Positions 1 through 8,203 of a stretch of DNA of 64,000 nt are shown in pieces; position 1 is the stretch's first letter, and each line of letters opens with the position of its first letter. This DNA is from Nocardioidaceae bacterium UBA4001 (GTDB taxonomy: Bacteria; Actinomycetota; Actinomycetes; Propionibacteriales; Nocardioidaceae). Location of the stretch: NCBI GenBank assembly GCA_002384855.1, contig DGBP01000006.1, positions 1-64,000 of the forward strand, given 5' to 3'. Position numbers and translations under genes: made by a program. Under the pieces are notes generated by a model, which saw nothing but the letters and a program-made list of their open reading frames with translations, was not told where the DNA came from and did not search any database.

Positions 1-49
1 ACTCAAGCAGAGATCCAGGACAGATGTTCGAACGACTTAGGGGGGACCG

Positions 50-1636
50 ATGGATCCGACAGGTCCGATGTCGCAGGGCCCGCCGGGTGGCTCGGCGGGA
101 GACACGGCGCCACCGGGGTCACCGGCGGCGGACGCCGTGGACCGTGCGCTGCTGCGGGAGGCGGTGCTGCTGCAGGTGGCGCAGAACCGTGCCCATGCCA
201 CCCGCCTGGAGCTGATGCACACGTTCCACGCCCGTCGGGTGGCGGAGGTGGCCGCGCGGGAGGCGGGTGAGCCGGGACCGTGGGACGACCAGCCCGGCTT
301 CTTCCTGCTGACCCCGCTGCAGTCGACGAAGGCTGAGCTCGGCCCGGTGTTGGGCCTGTCCGAGATGTTCGTCCAGCTCGACCTCGACCTGCTCGACGAC
401 CTCAAGCGGTGGTTGCCCGGGGTGTGGGAGCGTTGCCTGGCGGGCCGTCTGGACATCAGCCGGGCGGTGGCCCTCCGGGAGCAGCTGTCCCAGCTCGCCG
501 GCGAGGACGAGCGGGGAACCTACGGCGAGCTGGTCGAGGCCTGGCTGGCTCGCCACGACGGCCAGGACTCACCGCTGGTGACCGTGCCGCGGGCGCGACT
601 CCAGCGGGCCGCTGCGCGCATCCGGCGGGGGCTGCCGCAGCGGAGCCCGGACACGTCCTTCGCGGCCGCGTTCGAGAAGCGCCGTGTGTCGTTGCGGTCG
701 ACCGAGAACGGGATGGCTGCGCTGACCGCGATGACCGCGGTGCACGACGCCATCTCGGCCGACCACCGCCTGACCTTGATCGCGAAGAGGCGACGGGAGG
801 CGCCGGGGGAGTCGCGCACGTTGGCTCAGCTGCGTGCCGACACGCTGGTTGACCTCGTCCTGGGGCGGCTCGGTGTGGCCGCGAGCGACGGCGAGCTGGA
901 CGACGGCTGCGTCGAGGGCTCGGGCTGCGCCGAGCACGAGGGCGGTCCTGACGACGCTTCGTGCGTCGACCCGGCCGCCTCGTTCGACTGGGCGACGGTG
1001 GGTGCGTTCGCGCGGCCTGTCGTGAACGTGACGGTGTCGCTGACGACGCTGATCGGCCTCGACGAGGCCGACGCAGCCATCGGCGGGATCCCCGTCCCCG
1101 CCGACCTCGCGCGCAGGATCGGTGCCGACCCCGACTCGGTATGGCACCGCATGCTGACCGATCCGAGCGGCGGGCACGTCGAGCTCTCGACAGACGCGTA
1201 CTCACCGAGCGGCCAGATCTGGCGGTGGGTCGTCTCCCGGGACGTGACCTGCGTCTTCCCCGGCTGTGACCGCCCCGCGGCGTTGGTCGAGCTGGACCAC
1301 CGGGTCCCCTGGCCGCTGGGCCGGACCTGGACCTGGAACCTCCAGCCGCTGTGTCCTCGGCACCACAAGGTCAAGCACTCCCACGGCTTCACCGTGGTCC
1401 GCGAGGGCGACGGGGCCTACACCTGGACGAGCCGGTTCGGGTCGGTGCTTCGCACGCCACCGCCGGAGTACCCCCGGGGAGCCTGGGACGACCTGGTCAG
1501 ACAGCTCCTCGGCGAACCGGATCCATCCACGGCCGGGCCCTGGACACCCGAGGAGCTCGGCGACCCGATGTCGGATCCCGCGATGGAGGCGGCGTACCGC
1601 GAGTGGTTCATCACGGAGGTGCTCCCGACTCTGTGA
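50..1636 (+). CDS. DUF222 / HNH endonuclease domain protein (13E12-repeat type)
   Basis: This 528-residue protein has a long helical DUF222 region (about residues 25-330) and a C-terminal HNH nuclease module near 395-450. The module shows CVFPGC, then LDHRVPW, then PLCPRHHKVKH, so the paired cysteines and the HNH histidines are present. The family occurs in many copies in Nocardioides-like and mycobacterial genomes. Its substrate is unknown, and a DNA nicking or cutting role is only inferred from the HNH fold. The ATG follows a G-rich stretch (aggggggaccg) that can act as ribosome binding site. It appears monocistronic, and the next sense-strand gene is more than 4 kb away. Confidence 0.9.
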   Translation: MDPTGPMSQGPPGGSAGDTAPPGSPAADAVDRALLREAVLLQVAQNRAHATRLELMHTFHARRVAEVAAREAGEPGPWDDQPGFFLLTPLQSTKAELGPVLGLSEMFVQLDLDLLDDLKRWLPGVWERCLAGRLDISRAVALREQLSQLAGEDERGTYGELVEAWLARHDGQDSPLVTVPRARLQRAAARIRRGLPQRSPDTSFAAAFEKRRVSLRSTENGMAALTAMTAVHDAISADHRLTLIAKRRREAPGESRTLAQLRADTLVDLVLGRLGVAASDGELDDGCVEGSGCAEHEGGPDDASCVDPAASFDWATVGAFARPVVNVTVSLTTLIGLDEADAAIGGIPVPADLARRIGADPDSVWHRMLTDPSGGHVELSTDAYSPSGQIWRWVVSRDVTCVFPGCDRPAALVELDHRVPWPLGRTWTWNLQPLCPRHHKVKHSHGFTVVREGDGAYTWTSRFGSVLRTPPPEYPRGAWDDLVRQLLGEPDPSTAGPWTPEELGDPMSDPAMEAAYREWFITEVLPTL

Positions 1637-1824
1637 CCTGAGGTCCCGCGCCGTCCTGAGGTCCCAGCGAGCTCAGCCGGAGCCCTCGGACGCGTTCCTT
1701 GCCTCCGCCGACATCCGCGCCGGTTCGCGCCAGGCACGTCAGAGCGGTGAGGACGTGCTCAGGTGGGTAGGCGGCGCGGATCCCGAGCGGGCGAGACCCC
1801 CGTCGACAGCAGAGGTCATCGAGA
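1637..1824. other. Intergenic stretch without a recognisable gene
   Basis: The 188 bases between the HNH gene and the cupin relic hold no supported gene. The only structure seen is a short direct repeat, cctgaggtccc, at 1637-1647 and 1655-1665. The downstream edge meets the stop codon of the decayed cupin gene on the minus strand. Confidence 0.5.
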
Positions 1825-2100
1825 TCAGGGCCCGCCGGGGGTGAAGAGGATCAACATCGACGCGGGCGCACCGGACTCGTTGCGGAAGCCGTGGACACCT
1901 CCGGGATGCACGTGGAGGGAGTCGCCGACCCCGGCGTCGAGTCACCGCTGCCCGTCGTACAACCTCACCGAACCCTCGAGGACGAACAAGGACTCCGACA
2001 TCGTCCGGTGGAAGTGCGGGGCCGGTCCCGAGGGGGGGTCCCATGTTCCAGCGGTACAGGCCGAAGTCGCCGCCGATCGACCGCGCGACCCTGAGACAGG
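1825..2100 (-). pseudogene. Decayed cupin-domain gene (frameshift plus internal stop)
   Basis: Read on the minus strand, this stretch encodes an obvious cupin: IGGDFGLYRWNMGPP, then HFHRTMSESLFVLEGSVRLYDGQ, then HVHPGGVHGFRNESGAPASMLILFTPGGP. Three lesions are visible. The frame shifts inside a 7-G run at 2032-2038. A TGA at 1942-1944 (plus-strand tca) interrupts the barrel where a tryptophan would be expected. No start codon or N-terminal strand remains, because the relic begins directly after the stop of the acyltransferase gene at 2101. The reading ends at a stop at 1825-1827, shorter than usual cupins. I regard it as a dead gene. Confidence 0.85.
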
Positions 2101-3507
2101 TCAGACTCCCGCTGCCTGCTCCAGCGCGGCCAGCTCGTCGTCGAGGTGGACGAGCAGCCGCTGGAGGTGAGGGACGGTACGACGGCACCCGGTGAGCCCG
2201 AAGCCCATCTCGCCGGCATAGCTGGTGCAGGTGATGTTCAGCGCCATGCCGTGGATGGGGATCGACAGCGGCCACATGCCCGAGAGTCGGGCGCCGTTGA
2301 AGTAGTGCGGCTCGGCGGGACCGGGCACGTTCGAGATGATCAGGTTGAACGGTGGCCGGTTGATGCCCTGCATCCTGAGCATTGCCGGGAGCACCGCGGG
2401 TGCCATGCCCAGCGCGCTCATCGCGAGGATCTGCGTGGGGGTCATCGTCGACAGGGCCTCCTTGCCCGACCCCATGGAGGCGTGGATGCTCTGCAGCCGG
2501 TCGGCCGGGTCGTCCAGGTCGGTGCCGAGCTTGACCATCACCGCGCCGACCGCGTTGCCACCGTCGGCCGACGCCGTGGCGACGTGCTTGGCCTTCAGGC
2601 CGACCGGCACCATGGCGACCAGCGTCGAGTCGGGAAGCTCGCCGAGCTCGAGGAGGTACCTCCGCATCGCGCCGCTGCACATCGCGAGGACGACGTCGTT
2701 CAAGGTGGTCGCCGTCGCGGCGCCCACCGAGCGCATCCGGTCGATCTCCCAGCTCTGTGCTGCGAAGCGCCGCGAACCGGTGATCGGCTTGTTGAGGATG
2801 GTCCGGGGCGCGTAGAGGGAGAGCGCCGAGGTGTCGTTGAGGACGCTGCGTGTCAGCGTGCGCAGCAACGCCGCAGGCATGCCGGCCGCCTCGCCGGCCA
2901 ACGCCAGGGCGGAGCGGAACGCGCTCACCGGCAGGTCAAGGATCGAGTGGCCGTGCTCGTCGCGGTCCTCGACCACCCGCTCGACCGGCTTGCGCGCCCA
3001 CGGCGGGGGCATGTCGCGTTCGTCGGGGTCGGTGGACAGCACGCTCTGCAGCAGCCGCATGGACGCGACACCGTCGACGAGCGCGTGGTGGATCTTGGTG
3101 TACGTCGCGATCCGCCCGTCCGCGAGCCCCTCGATGATGTGGGTCTCCCACAAAGGGCGTTCGCGCGCCAGCCTGGTCCCGTGCAGCCGGCCGGAGAGGT
3201 CGAGCAGCTCACGGATCCGACCCGGTTCGGGCAGCGCGCTGTGGCGCACGTGGTAGTCGCAGTCGAACTGCTCGTCCTCGACCCACACCCACTGCCCGCC
3301 CGTGGCCAGCGAACGGTGCGGCCGCTTGAGGAACAGCGGCGCGATCTCCTTGGCGTCGAGCGAGGCCGCGAACATGGCCCGGACGTAGTCCGGGCCGGCG
3401 TTCTCGGGCGGCTCGAAGATCTGGAGACCGCCCACGTGCATGGGCTGCTGCCGGTTCTCCGCGAACAGGAACGCCGCGGCCGTCGGGTCGAGCGGTGTTG
3501 CCATCAT
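2101..3507 (-). CDS. WS/DGAT-family wax ester synthase / diacylglycerol acyltransferase
   Basis: The family transfers acyl-CoA chains to fatty alcohols or diacylglycerol, making wax esters or triacylglycerol as storage lipid. The 468-residue protein carries the catalytic HHxxxDG motif as HHALVDG (His140, His141, Asp145). It also has the N-terminal MATPLDPTAAAFLFAENRQQPMHV-type signature of actinobacterial members and a C-terminal NVPGP segment typical of the second domain. Two adjacent ATG codons follow a run of G that serves as ribosome binding site. It stands alone, behind a strong hairpin that ends the upstream hydrolase gene. Substrate choice cannot be read from the sequence. Confidence 0.93.
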   Translation of the reverse strand: MMATPLDPTAAAFLFAENRQQPMHVGGLQIFEPPENAGPDYVRAMFAASLDAKEIAPLFLKRPHRSLATGGQWVWVEDEQFDCDYHVRHSALPEPGRIRELLDLSGRLHGTRLARERPLWETHIIEGLADGRIATYTKIHHALVDGVASMRLLQSVLSTDPDERDMPPPWARKPVERVVEDRDEHGHSILDLPVSAFRSALALAGEAAGMPAALLRTLTRSVLNDTSALSLYAPRTILNKPITGSRRFAAQSWEIDRMRSVGAATATTLNDVVLAMCSGAMRRYLLELGELPDSTLVAMVPVGLKAKHVATASADGGNAVGAVMVKLGTDLDDPADRLQSIHASMGSGKEALSTMTPTQILAMSALGMAPAVLPAMLRMQGINRPPFNLIISNVPGPAEPHYFNGARLSGMWPLSIPIHGMALNITCTSYAGEMGFGLTGCRRTVPHLQRLLVHLDDELAALEQAAGV

Positions 3508-3533
3508 CCCCCCCCCTGCGTTCCGCAGGCATC

Positions 3534-3573
3534 TGTGGGGCAGGGTGCCCCACAGAGGACACCCTGCCCCACA
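3534..3573. terminator. Hairpin terminator downstream of the secreted hydrolase gene
   Basis: A perfect 14-bp inverted repeat, tgtggggcagggtg (3534-3547) and caccctgccccaca (3560-3573), encloses a 12-base loop. It lies 10 bases after the stop of the minus-strand hydrolase gene and just upstream of the acyltransferase start. It has no clear U-tract, as is common for actinobacterial hairpin terminators. Confidence 0.8.
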
Positions 3574-3583
3574 TGCTGCTGGT

Positions 3584-5128
3584 TCAGTCCCCGACGACGG
3601 GGATCCGCACGCGCGCGTCCTCGAGGACGACCGCGCCGGGCGTGCGGCTGCCCATCGCCGCGAAGGTGTCGCTGACGGCCGTCGCCATCACGAACAGCGA
3701 CTGCCCCTTCGGCACGTCGACGGCGACCGAGGGCAGCTCGATGCGCCGCTTCTCGCCGACCACGGGGTCGAGCTCGAACACCGGCAGCACGTTGTTCTGC
3801 ACGAGCCTCGCGTCCGCGGGCGAGGTGCCGACCGCGAGGCCGTAGAACGCGCGGTTGTTGACACCCAGGGCGGTCATCGTGCCGGAGAGGTACGACGTAC
3901 CGGCCACCCGGACCGGGCCGTCGGCGACCTTGAAGGCGAGCGGCGCACCCGCTCCCTCCGTGGTGGCCACGGTCCCGACGTCGAAGGTGGTGTCCGGTCT
4001 GGTGGAGCGCACCGTCGTGCACCGGGCGCCGGCGGTGGCGAGGTGGTAGCGGCCGTAGCCGCGCAGCCCGGTCTTGCGTCCCTTCAGCTTCTCGGTGAAG
4101 AACCGAAGGGCCAGGTCGCTGAACGACCCGCCGGCGAGCCGCTTGCTGCACGGGTCGCTGGTGGCGCCGACGGACTGCGGGAACACCGCGGGGTAGACGT
4201 GGCCGCCGTTGTAGCCGACGAAGATGCTCCGCTCACGAGCTCGCCGGGTGAGCGCGCGCTGGAAGTTCTTGAGCCCCTGGTCGAGCGGGAAGAGCGTGTC
4301 GGTGGCGCCCTGCCCGAACAGGACGGGGATGTCGAGCCTGCGGCCCCGGCTGACGTGCCAGGCGGGGCCGTTCTTGCGGAAGAACTTCACCATGTCCGCG
4401 CTGCCGGGAACCTCCCCGCGGGGCCAGAACCCGGTGGCAACCCCCTGGCCGAAGGCGGCGAGGACCTCGGGCGGGAGCGCCTCGGCGCCGGCGGAGGCGA
4501 GCACCGCGGCCCAGGTGCTGCGGACCACCCCCTGCGGGGCGAGGCTCTCGTTGAGGTCGTGCCACGTGATCTCCGGGGCGAGGGCGTCGAACACCGGCTC
4601 GCCCCTGACCTGCAGGTGCCGGAAGGCGCCCAGGAGCTGGTAGCCGCCTCCGTAGCTGCCCCCGATCGCCCCGAGACGCGGGTCCCCCTTGCCGTCCTTG
4701 CGGACCCAGGGAAGGGAGGCGATCCGGCGGACGAGCCGCTGCAGGTCGCGGCCCTCGACGTTCGGGTTCTCGACGTACGCCTTGCCGCCGCTCTCGCCGA
4801 AGCCGCGCTGGTCGAACGACAGCACGCCGAAGCCGGCGTCGAGCCACTTCTCGAACGCGGCGGGGTCCTTCGTGCGGGACTGTCCCCACCCGTGGCTGTG
4901 CATGACCATCGGCACCTTGCGGGTGCGCGAGGCCTGCTGCGGCTTGAACAGCGTGTAGCAGATCGAGACCGCCTGGCCCGTGCCGGGATCCGGGACGCTC
5001 TTCACGCAGGCGTGGGTCACGCGCGGTCCGACGGCCGCCTCGGCAGGGGCTGCCCCGGGGACGGTGGGCACAGTCCCTGCGACCACGGCGACGAGGGCGG
5101 ATGCGAGGGCGATCCTGCGGCGGGTCAT
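3584..5128 (-). CDS. Secreted CocE/NonD-type alpha/beta hydrolase (Xaa-Pro dipeptidyl-peptidase-like)
   Basis: The 514-residue protein starts with a Sec signal peptide (MTRRRIALASALVAVVAG, cleavage likely after AEA near residue 31). An alpha/beta-hydrolase core follows: an oxyanion-type HSHGWG near residue 77, FDQRGFGES, and the nucleophile elbow GGSYGGG with Ser158. A C-terminal jelly-roll-like domain follows from about residue 340, as in CocE / X-Pro dipeptidyl-peptidases. It is probably an extracellular esterase or peptidase; the substrate is unknown. It has its own terminator and looks monocistronic. Confidence 0.87.
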   Translation of the reverse strand: MTRRRIALASALVAVVAGTVPTVPGAAPAEAAVGPRVTHACVKSVPDPGTGQAVSICYTLFKPQQASRTRKVPMVMHSHGWGQSRTKDPAAFEKWLDAGFGVLSFDQRGFGESGGKAYVENPNVEGRDLQRLVRRIASLPWVRKDGKGDPRLGAIGGSYGGGYQLLGAFRHLQVRGEPVFDALAPEITWHDLNESLAPQGVVRSTWAAVLASAGAEALPPEVLAAFGQGVATGFWPRGEVPGSADMVKFFRKNGPAWHVSRGRRLDIPVLFGQGATDTLFPLDQGLKNFQRALTRRARERSIFVGYNGGHVYPAVFPQSVGATSDPCSKRLAGGSFSDLALRFFTEKLKGRKTGLRGYGRYHLATAGARCTTVRSTRPDTTFDVGTVATTEGAGAPLAFKVADGPVRVAGTSYLSGTMTALGVNNRAFYGLAVGTSPADARLVQNNVLPVFELDPVVGEKRRIELPSVAVDVPKGQSLFVMATAVSDTFAAMGSRTPGAVVLEDARVRIPVVGD

Positions 5129-5206
5129 GGCTCACCTCGGTGACTTGGTGCTCGGACGACCCTTCAACGACGATCTGCGACCGAGGTTACGCGCCGGTAA
5201 CACGCG

Positions 5207-5243
5207 ACGAGGGGCCACGTCCTCGGTGGACGTGGCCCCTCGT
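5207..5243. terminator. Hairpin terminator downstream of the peroxiredoxin gene
   Basis: A perfect 16-bp inverted repeat (5207-5222 and 5228-5243) with a tcggt loop lies 24 bases beyond the stop of the minus-strand peroxiredoxin gene. It sits between that gene and the start of the secreted hydrolase gene at 5128. Confidence 0.85.
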
Positions 5244-5267
5244 GCCGGTGCGGGCTCCAATGACCGC

Positions 5268-5915
5268 TCAGGCGTCGGTCTTCGCGGTGTAGCGAAGGTA
5301 CGGCTTGACGACCTCGAGGTCGTCGAAGCGCTTCTGCGCCTCGTCGGTCGGGATGTCGTTGCTGACGATCACCCGGTCCCCGGGCTTCCAATCCGCCGGG
5401 GTGGCGAACGGGCCCAGGTCGTTCATCTGCAGAGCGTCGAGGACGCGCAGGATCTCGTCGAAGTTGCGGCCCGCGCTCTTCGGGTAGGTCATCATCAGCC
5501 GGATCTTGTTCTCGGGGCTGATGATGAACACCGAGCGCACCGAGCTCGTGTCGCCCTCACCGGGGTGGATCATGTCGTAGAGCTCGGCGACCTTCTTGTC
5601 CGGGTCGGCGATGATCGGGTAGTCCACCGAGGTGTTCACGACCTCCTCGATGTCGGGCTTCCACTTGTTGTGGTCCTCGACGGAGTCGACCGAGAGCGCG
5701 ATCACCTTGGTGTTGCGCTTGGCCCACTCGTCGCTCATGGCGCCGACCCGGCCGAGCTCGGTGGTGCACACCGGGGTGAAGTCGGCGGGGTGGCTGAACA
5801 GGATCGCCCAGCTGTCGCCCTTCCAGTCGTGGAAGGAGATGTCGCCCTCGCTGGTCGGTGCGGAGAAGTCAGGGGCGGGGTCGCCCAGGTGCAGAGAAGC
5901 CATGGATTCGCTCAT
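5268..5915 (-). CDS. 1-Cys peroxiredoxin (Prx6-type, AhpC/TSA family)
   Basis: Peroxiredoxins reduce hydrogen peroxide and organic peroxides through a peroxidatic cysteine. That residue is in PADFTPVCTTELG (Cys50), and it is the only cysteine I find in the 215 residues, so this is a 1-Cys enzyme needing an external resolving thiol. The length and the C-terminal extension match the Prx6 group. ATG at 5915 is used here, but a second ATG at 5903 (MASLHLGD) is a real alternative: a GAGAGG sits directly against the first and 12 bases before the second. A TATATG hexamer upstream (about 5948-5953) is a candidate -10 box. Confidence 0.94.
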   Translation of the reverse strand: MSESMASLHLGDPAPDFSAPTSEGDISFHDWKGDSWAILFSHPADFTPVCTTELGRVGAMSDEWAKRNTKVIALSVDSVEDHNKWKPDIEEVVNTSVDYPIIADPDKKVAELYDMIHPGEGDTSSVRSVFIISPENKIRLMMTYPKSAGRNFDEILRVLDALQMNDLGPFATPADWKPGDRVIVSNDIPTDEAQKRFDDLEVVKPYLRYTAKTDA

Positions 5916-5974
5916 CCTCTCGGAGATGGACGTGTGTTGCTCTCAACATATAGCGGCGTTCGGCGCGCTTGCCC

Positions 5975-5988
5975 GGGTCCTAAGCCCT
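5975..5988 (-). promoter_or_regulatory. Weak DosR-like palindrome upstream of the peroxiredoxin gene
   Basis: On the minus strand this reads AGGGCTTAGGACCC, two mismatches from the mycobacterial DosR consensus GGGACTTNNGNCCC as I recall it. It lies about 60 bases before the start codon and about 25 bases upstream of the TATATG candidate -10 box, a plausible activator position. The match is imperfect and could be chance. Confidence 0.3.
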
Positions 5989-6106
5989 GGGACGCGGCCG
6001 TGAGAGACCGCCGCATGGCCTACCCCTGTCCGCCCTGTCCATGCCGCTCCCCGGACCGGCGACGAAAGCCCGTGCGTGTACGACGCGAGTGGGTGAGACT
6101 GTCCTC

Positions 6107-6814
6107 GTGACGACGGTGCGCTCCGCCCTGGTGGCCCTGCTCGCGTTCGCCCTCGTCCTCCTCGGAGGCGCCTCACTCGCCCAGGCGGGCAGCGCGGAGG
6201 TGGAGCGGGCGCAGAAGAGGCTCAACGTCCTCGGCTGTGCGGCGGGTCCCGCCGACGGGGTCCTAGGAGAGCGGACCCGGGCGGCGCTGGTGAGGTTCCA
6301 GGCGGCCAACCGTCTCGCGCAGAGCGGTCGGCTCACCTCGACGACGCGCACCCGGCTGACGGGGGACCGGGCCAGGCGTTGCGACGTCCGCAGGATGCCG
6401 GCGAACAGCGGCCAGGGGCGGCGGATCGTGCTCAGCCAGCGGCAGAACTACGTCTGGCTCGTGCGCAAGGGCGGCAGCGTGCTCGCCCAAGGCCCGATGA
6501 TCGACAACCCGTCCTACCTCGGCACGGGGAGCTACCACACGGGTCCGCAGTGCGGCCGGGCGGGAAGGATCCCCCGCAACTCCGACTACGGCAGCAGCCT
6601 GTGGCTCTACAAGTTCGTGCGGTTCGCCAACTGCGGGGTCGGGTTCCACCGGGTCCCGGTGTACAAGTCGACGGGGGCCCAGATCCACGGCGACCACCTG
6701 CTCGGGACGAACTACCGCGAGTCCCATGGCTGCATCCGGTTGTCCCAGCGGCTTTCCGAGCGCGTCTGGACGTTCACCGCTGCCCGGACCAAGGTCGTGG
6801 TGGTCCACGGCTGA
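6107..6814 (+). CDS. Secreted L,D-transpeptidase with peptidoglycan-binding domain
   Basis: The 235-residue protein has a signal peptide (MTTVRSALVALLAFALVLLGG, ending ...AQAG). A PG_binding_1-like repeat follows at about residues 30-85 (VERAQKRLNVLGC...DGVLGERTRAALVRFQ), then a YkuD catalytic domain. The active-site motif is ESHGCIRLS, with His207 and Cys209, and a second histidine lies in QIHGDHLLG. Such enzymes make 3-3 cross-links in peptidoglycan outside the membrane. The GTG at 6107 is chosen because it places the signal peptide at the N-terminus and follows gggtgag. An in-frame ATG at 6041 would add 22 non-signal-like residues. Confidence 0.9.
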   Translation: MTTVRSALVALLAFALVLLGGASLAQAGSAEVERAQKRLNVLGCAAGPADGVLGERTRAALVRFQAANRLAQSGRLTSTTRTRLTGDRARRCDVRRMPANSGQGRRIVLSQRQNYVWLVRKGGSVLAQGPMIDNPSYLGTGSYHTGPQCGRAGRIPRNSDYGSSLWLYKFVRFANCGVGFHRVPVYKSTGAQIHGDHLLGTNYRESHGCIRLSQRLSERVWTFTAARTKVVVVHG

Positions 6815-6839
6815 GGTCCTTCGGGGATCCGGCTCGGGG

Positions 6840-7883
6840 TCACTCCGGGATCTCGACGACGGTCAGGCCGGCCAGCGTGGCGGGCAGGTCCATCGCCGCC
6901 AGCGCCTCCCCGGCCCCCTCGAGCCCGATCACCTGGGCGACCAGCCGGTCAGGGCGCAGCGTGCCGTCCGCCACCAGCGCCAGCATCCCCGGATAGTCGG
7001 CGGCCGCCATCCCGTGGGAGCCGTAGATCTCGAGCTCCTGGGCCACCACGCGGTCCATCGGCAGCGGGGGCGTCGAGTCCCGACCGAGCAGCAGCCCCAC
7101 CTGGACGTGGCGACCGCGCCGGCGCAGGCTACGCACGGACGCCGCGGCGGTTGTCGGGGACCCCAAGGCGTCGAGCGACACCTGCGCGCCTCCTCCGGTC
7201 AGGGCGTGCACGGCCTCCCCGGCGTCGTCGACGTCGCGCGCGTCCACGAGCAGCTCGGCGCCGAGGTCCCGCGCCCGAGCCAGCGCCGCCGTGCGTACGT
7301 CGACCGCCACCACGCGCGCACCCAGGGCGGCCCCCACCATCACCGCGGAGAGGCCGACGCCGCCGCACCCGTGCACGGCGAGCCAGTCCCCGGACCGGAT
7401 CCGGCCGTGGGCGGTGAGGGCTCGGTAGGCCGTGGCGAAGCGACAACCGAGTGACGCGGCCGTGACGAAGTCGACGCCCTCGGGGAGGCCCACCAGGTTG
7501 GTGTCCGCGGCGTGGAGGGCCACGAGCTCCGCGAAGGACCCCGGACCGGTGAAGCCCGGCTGCGTCTGGTGCGGGCACACCTGCGCCTCGCCGGCCCGGC
7601 AGTAGTCGCAACGCCCGCAGCCGCAGACGAACGGCACGGTCACCCGGTCGCCTGCGCGCCAGTGGCGGACCTCGGGGCCGACGTCCTCGACGACCCCCGC
7701 AAGCTCGTGCCCCGGGACGTGGGGGAGCGGCACCGGGTCATGGCCCTTCCAGGCGTGCCAGTCCGATCGGCAGACCCCGGTCGCCCGCACCCGGACCAGC
7801 ACGCCGTCGCGGGGACATTCGGGCGGTGTGGTCTCCCGCACGGTGGGGAGGGCGCCGTACTCGTCGAAGACCACCGCACGCAT
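6840..7883 (-). CDS. Zinc-dependent medium-chain alcohol dehydrogenase
   Basis: The 347-residue protein is an MDR-superfamily dehydrogenase. The catalytic zinc ligands are in GVCRSDWHAWKG and GHELAG. The structural zinc site is CGCGRCDYCRAGEAQVC, and the nucleotide-binding turn is VHGCGGVGLSAVMVG. It oxidises an alcohol or reduces an aldehyde with NAD(P)H; the substrate is not evident. ATG at 7883 is preferred because gaaggg lies 6 bases upstream. An ATG at 7889 is possible, and a longer in-frame reading to 7991 has no family support. It is divergent from the cupin-GMC-ALDH cluster, which may belong to the same oxidation pathway. Confidence 0.9.
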   Translation of the reverse strand: MRAVVFDEYGALPTVRETTPPECPRDGVLVRVRATGVCRSDWHAWKGHDPVPLPHVPGHELAGVVEDVGPEVRHWRAGDRVTVPFVCGCGRCDYCRAGEAQVCPHQTQPGFTGPGSFAELVALHAADTNLVGLPEGVDFVTAASLGCRFATAYRALTAHGRIRSGDWLAVHGCGGVGLSAVMVGAALGARVVAVDVRTAALARARDLGAELLVDARDVDDAGEAVHALTGGGAQVSLDALGSPTTAAASVRSLRRRGRHVQVGLLLGRDSTPPLPMDRVVAQELEIYGSHGMAAADYPGMLALVADGTLRPDRLVAQVIGLEGAGEALAAMDLPATLAGLTVVEIPE

Positions 7884-7989
7884 CGTCATGCCCTTCAGTC
7901 TGCAGACCCGCGAGGACTCCCGCGCCGTCCGGCCGCATCCGGTCGGCGGGTTGGGGCACGATGGGGGCATCCGAGACGAGGAGGCATGC

Positions 7990-8184
7990 ATGACCGGCTG
8001 GACCTACCGGCTCGAGGACGACTGGGCCGTGATCGTGCCGGGCGGCACCTGGCACAACGTGGTCAACGACGGCGACGAGGTCCTGAAGCTCTACTCCCTC
8101 TACGCCCCGCCCGAGCATCCGGAGGGCACCGTCCACCGGACCAAGGCCGAGGCGGACGCTGCAGAGGCCGAGCACCACCACTGA
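7990..8184 (+). CDS. Short cupin fragment protein (C-terminal half of a cupin)
   Basis: A 64-residue reading frame with an excellent ribosome binding site (aggagg at 7979-7984, 5 bases before ATG). The product matches the last strands of small sugar-isomerase-like cupins: VIVPGGTWHNVVNDGDEVLKLYSLYAPPEHPEGTVH, ending EHHH. Full-length relatives are about 110-130 residues with two metal-binding motifs. Here the first cupin motif is missing and only the second (PGGTWHNV) remains. It is therefore either a truncated gene that still has translation signals or an unusually short form. It lies 19 bases before the GMC oxidoreductase gene and is probably co-transcribed with it. Confidence 0.65.
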   Translation: MTGWTYRLEDDWAVIVPGGTWHNVVNDGDEVLKLYSLYAPPEHPEGTVHRTKAEADAAEAEHHH

Positions 8185-8203
8185 GCCTGACCAGGAGGGT
8201 CCG

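Noticed and set aside
3548..3559. Hairpin at 3534-3573 as a riboswitch-like leader of the acyltransferase gene
   Set aside because: It is a simple perfect stem placed right after the upstream gene stop, as expected for a terminator.
2146..3675. Long open frame (509 codons) opposite the acyltransferase gene
   Set aside because: It is an antisense shadow of a clear WS/DGAT gene in high-GC DNA. Its translation is rich in Arg/His/Asp/Gly with no domain.
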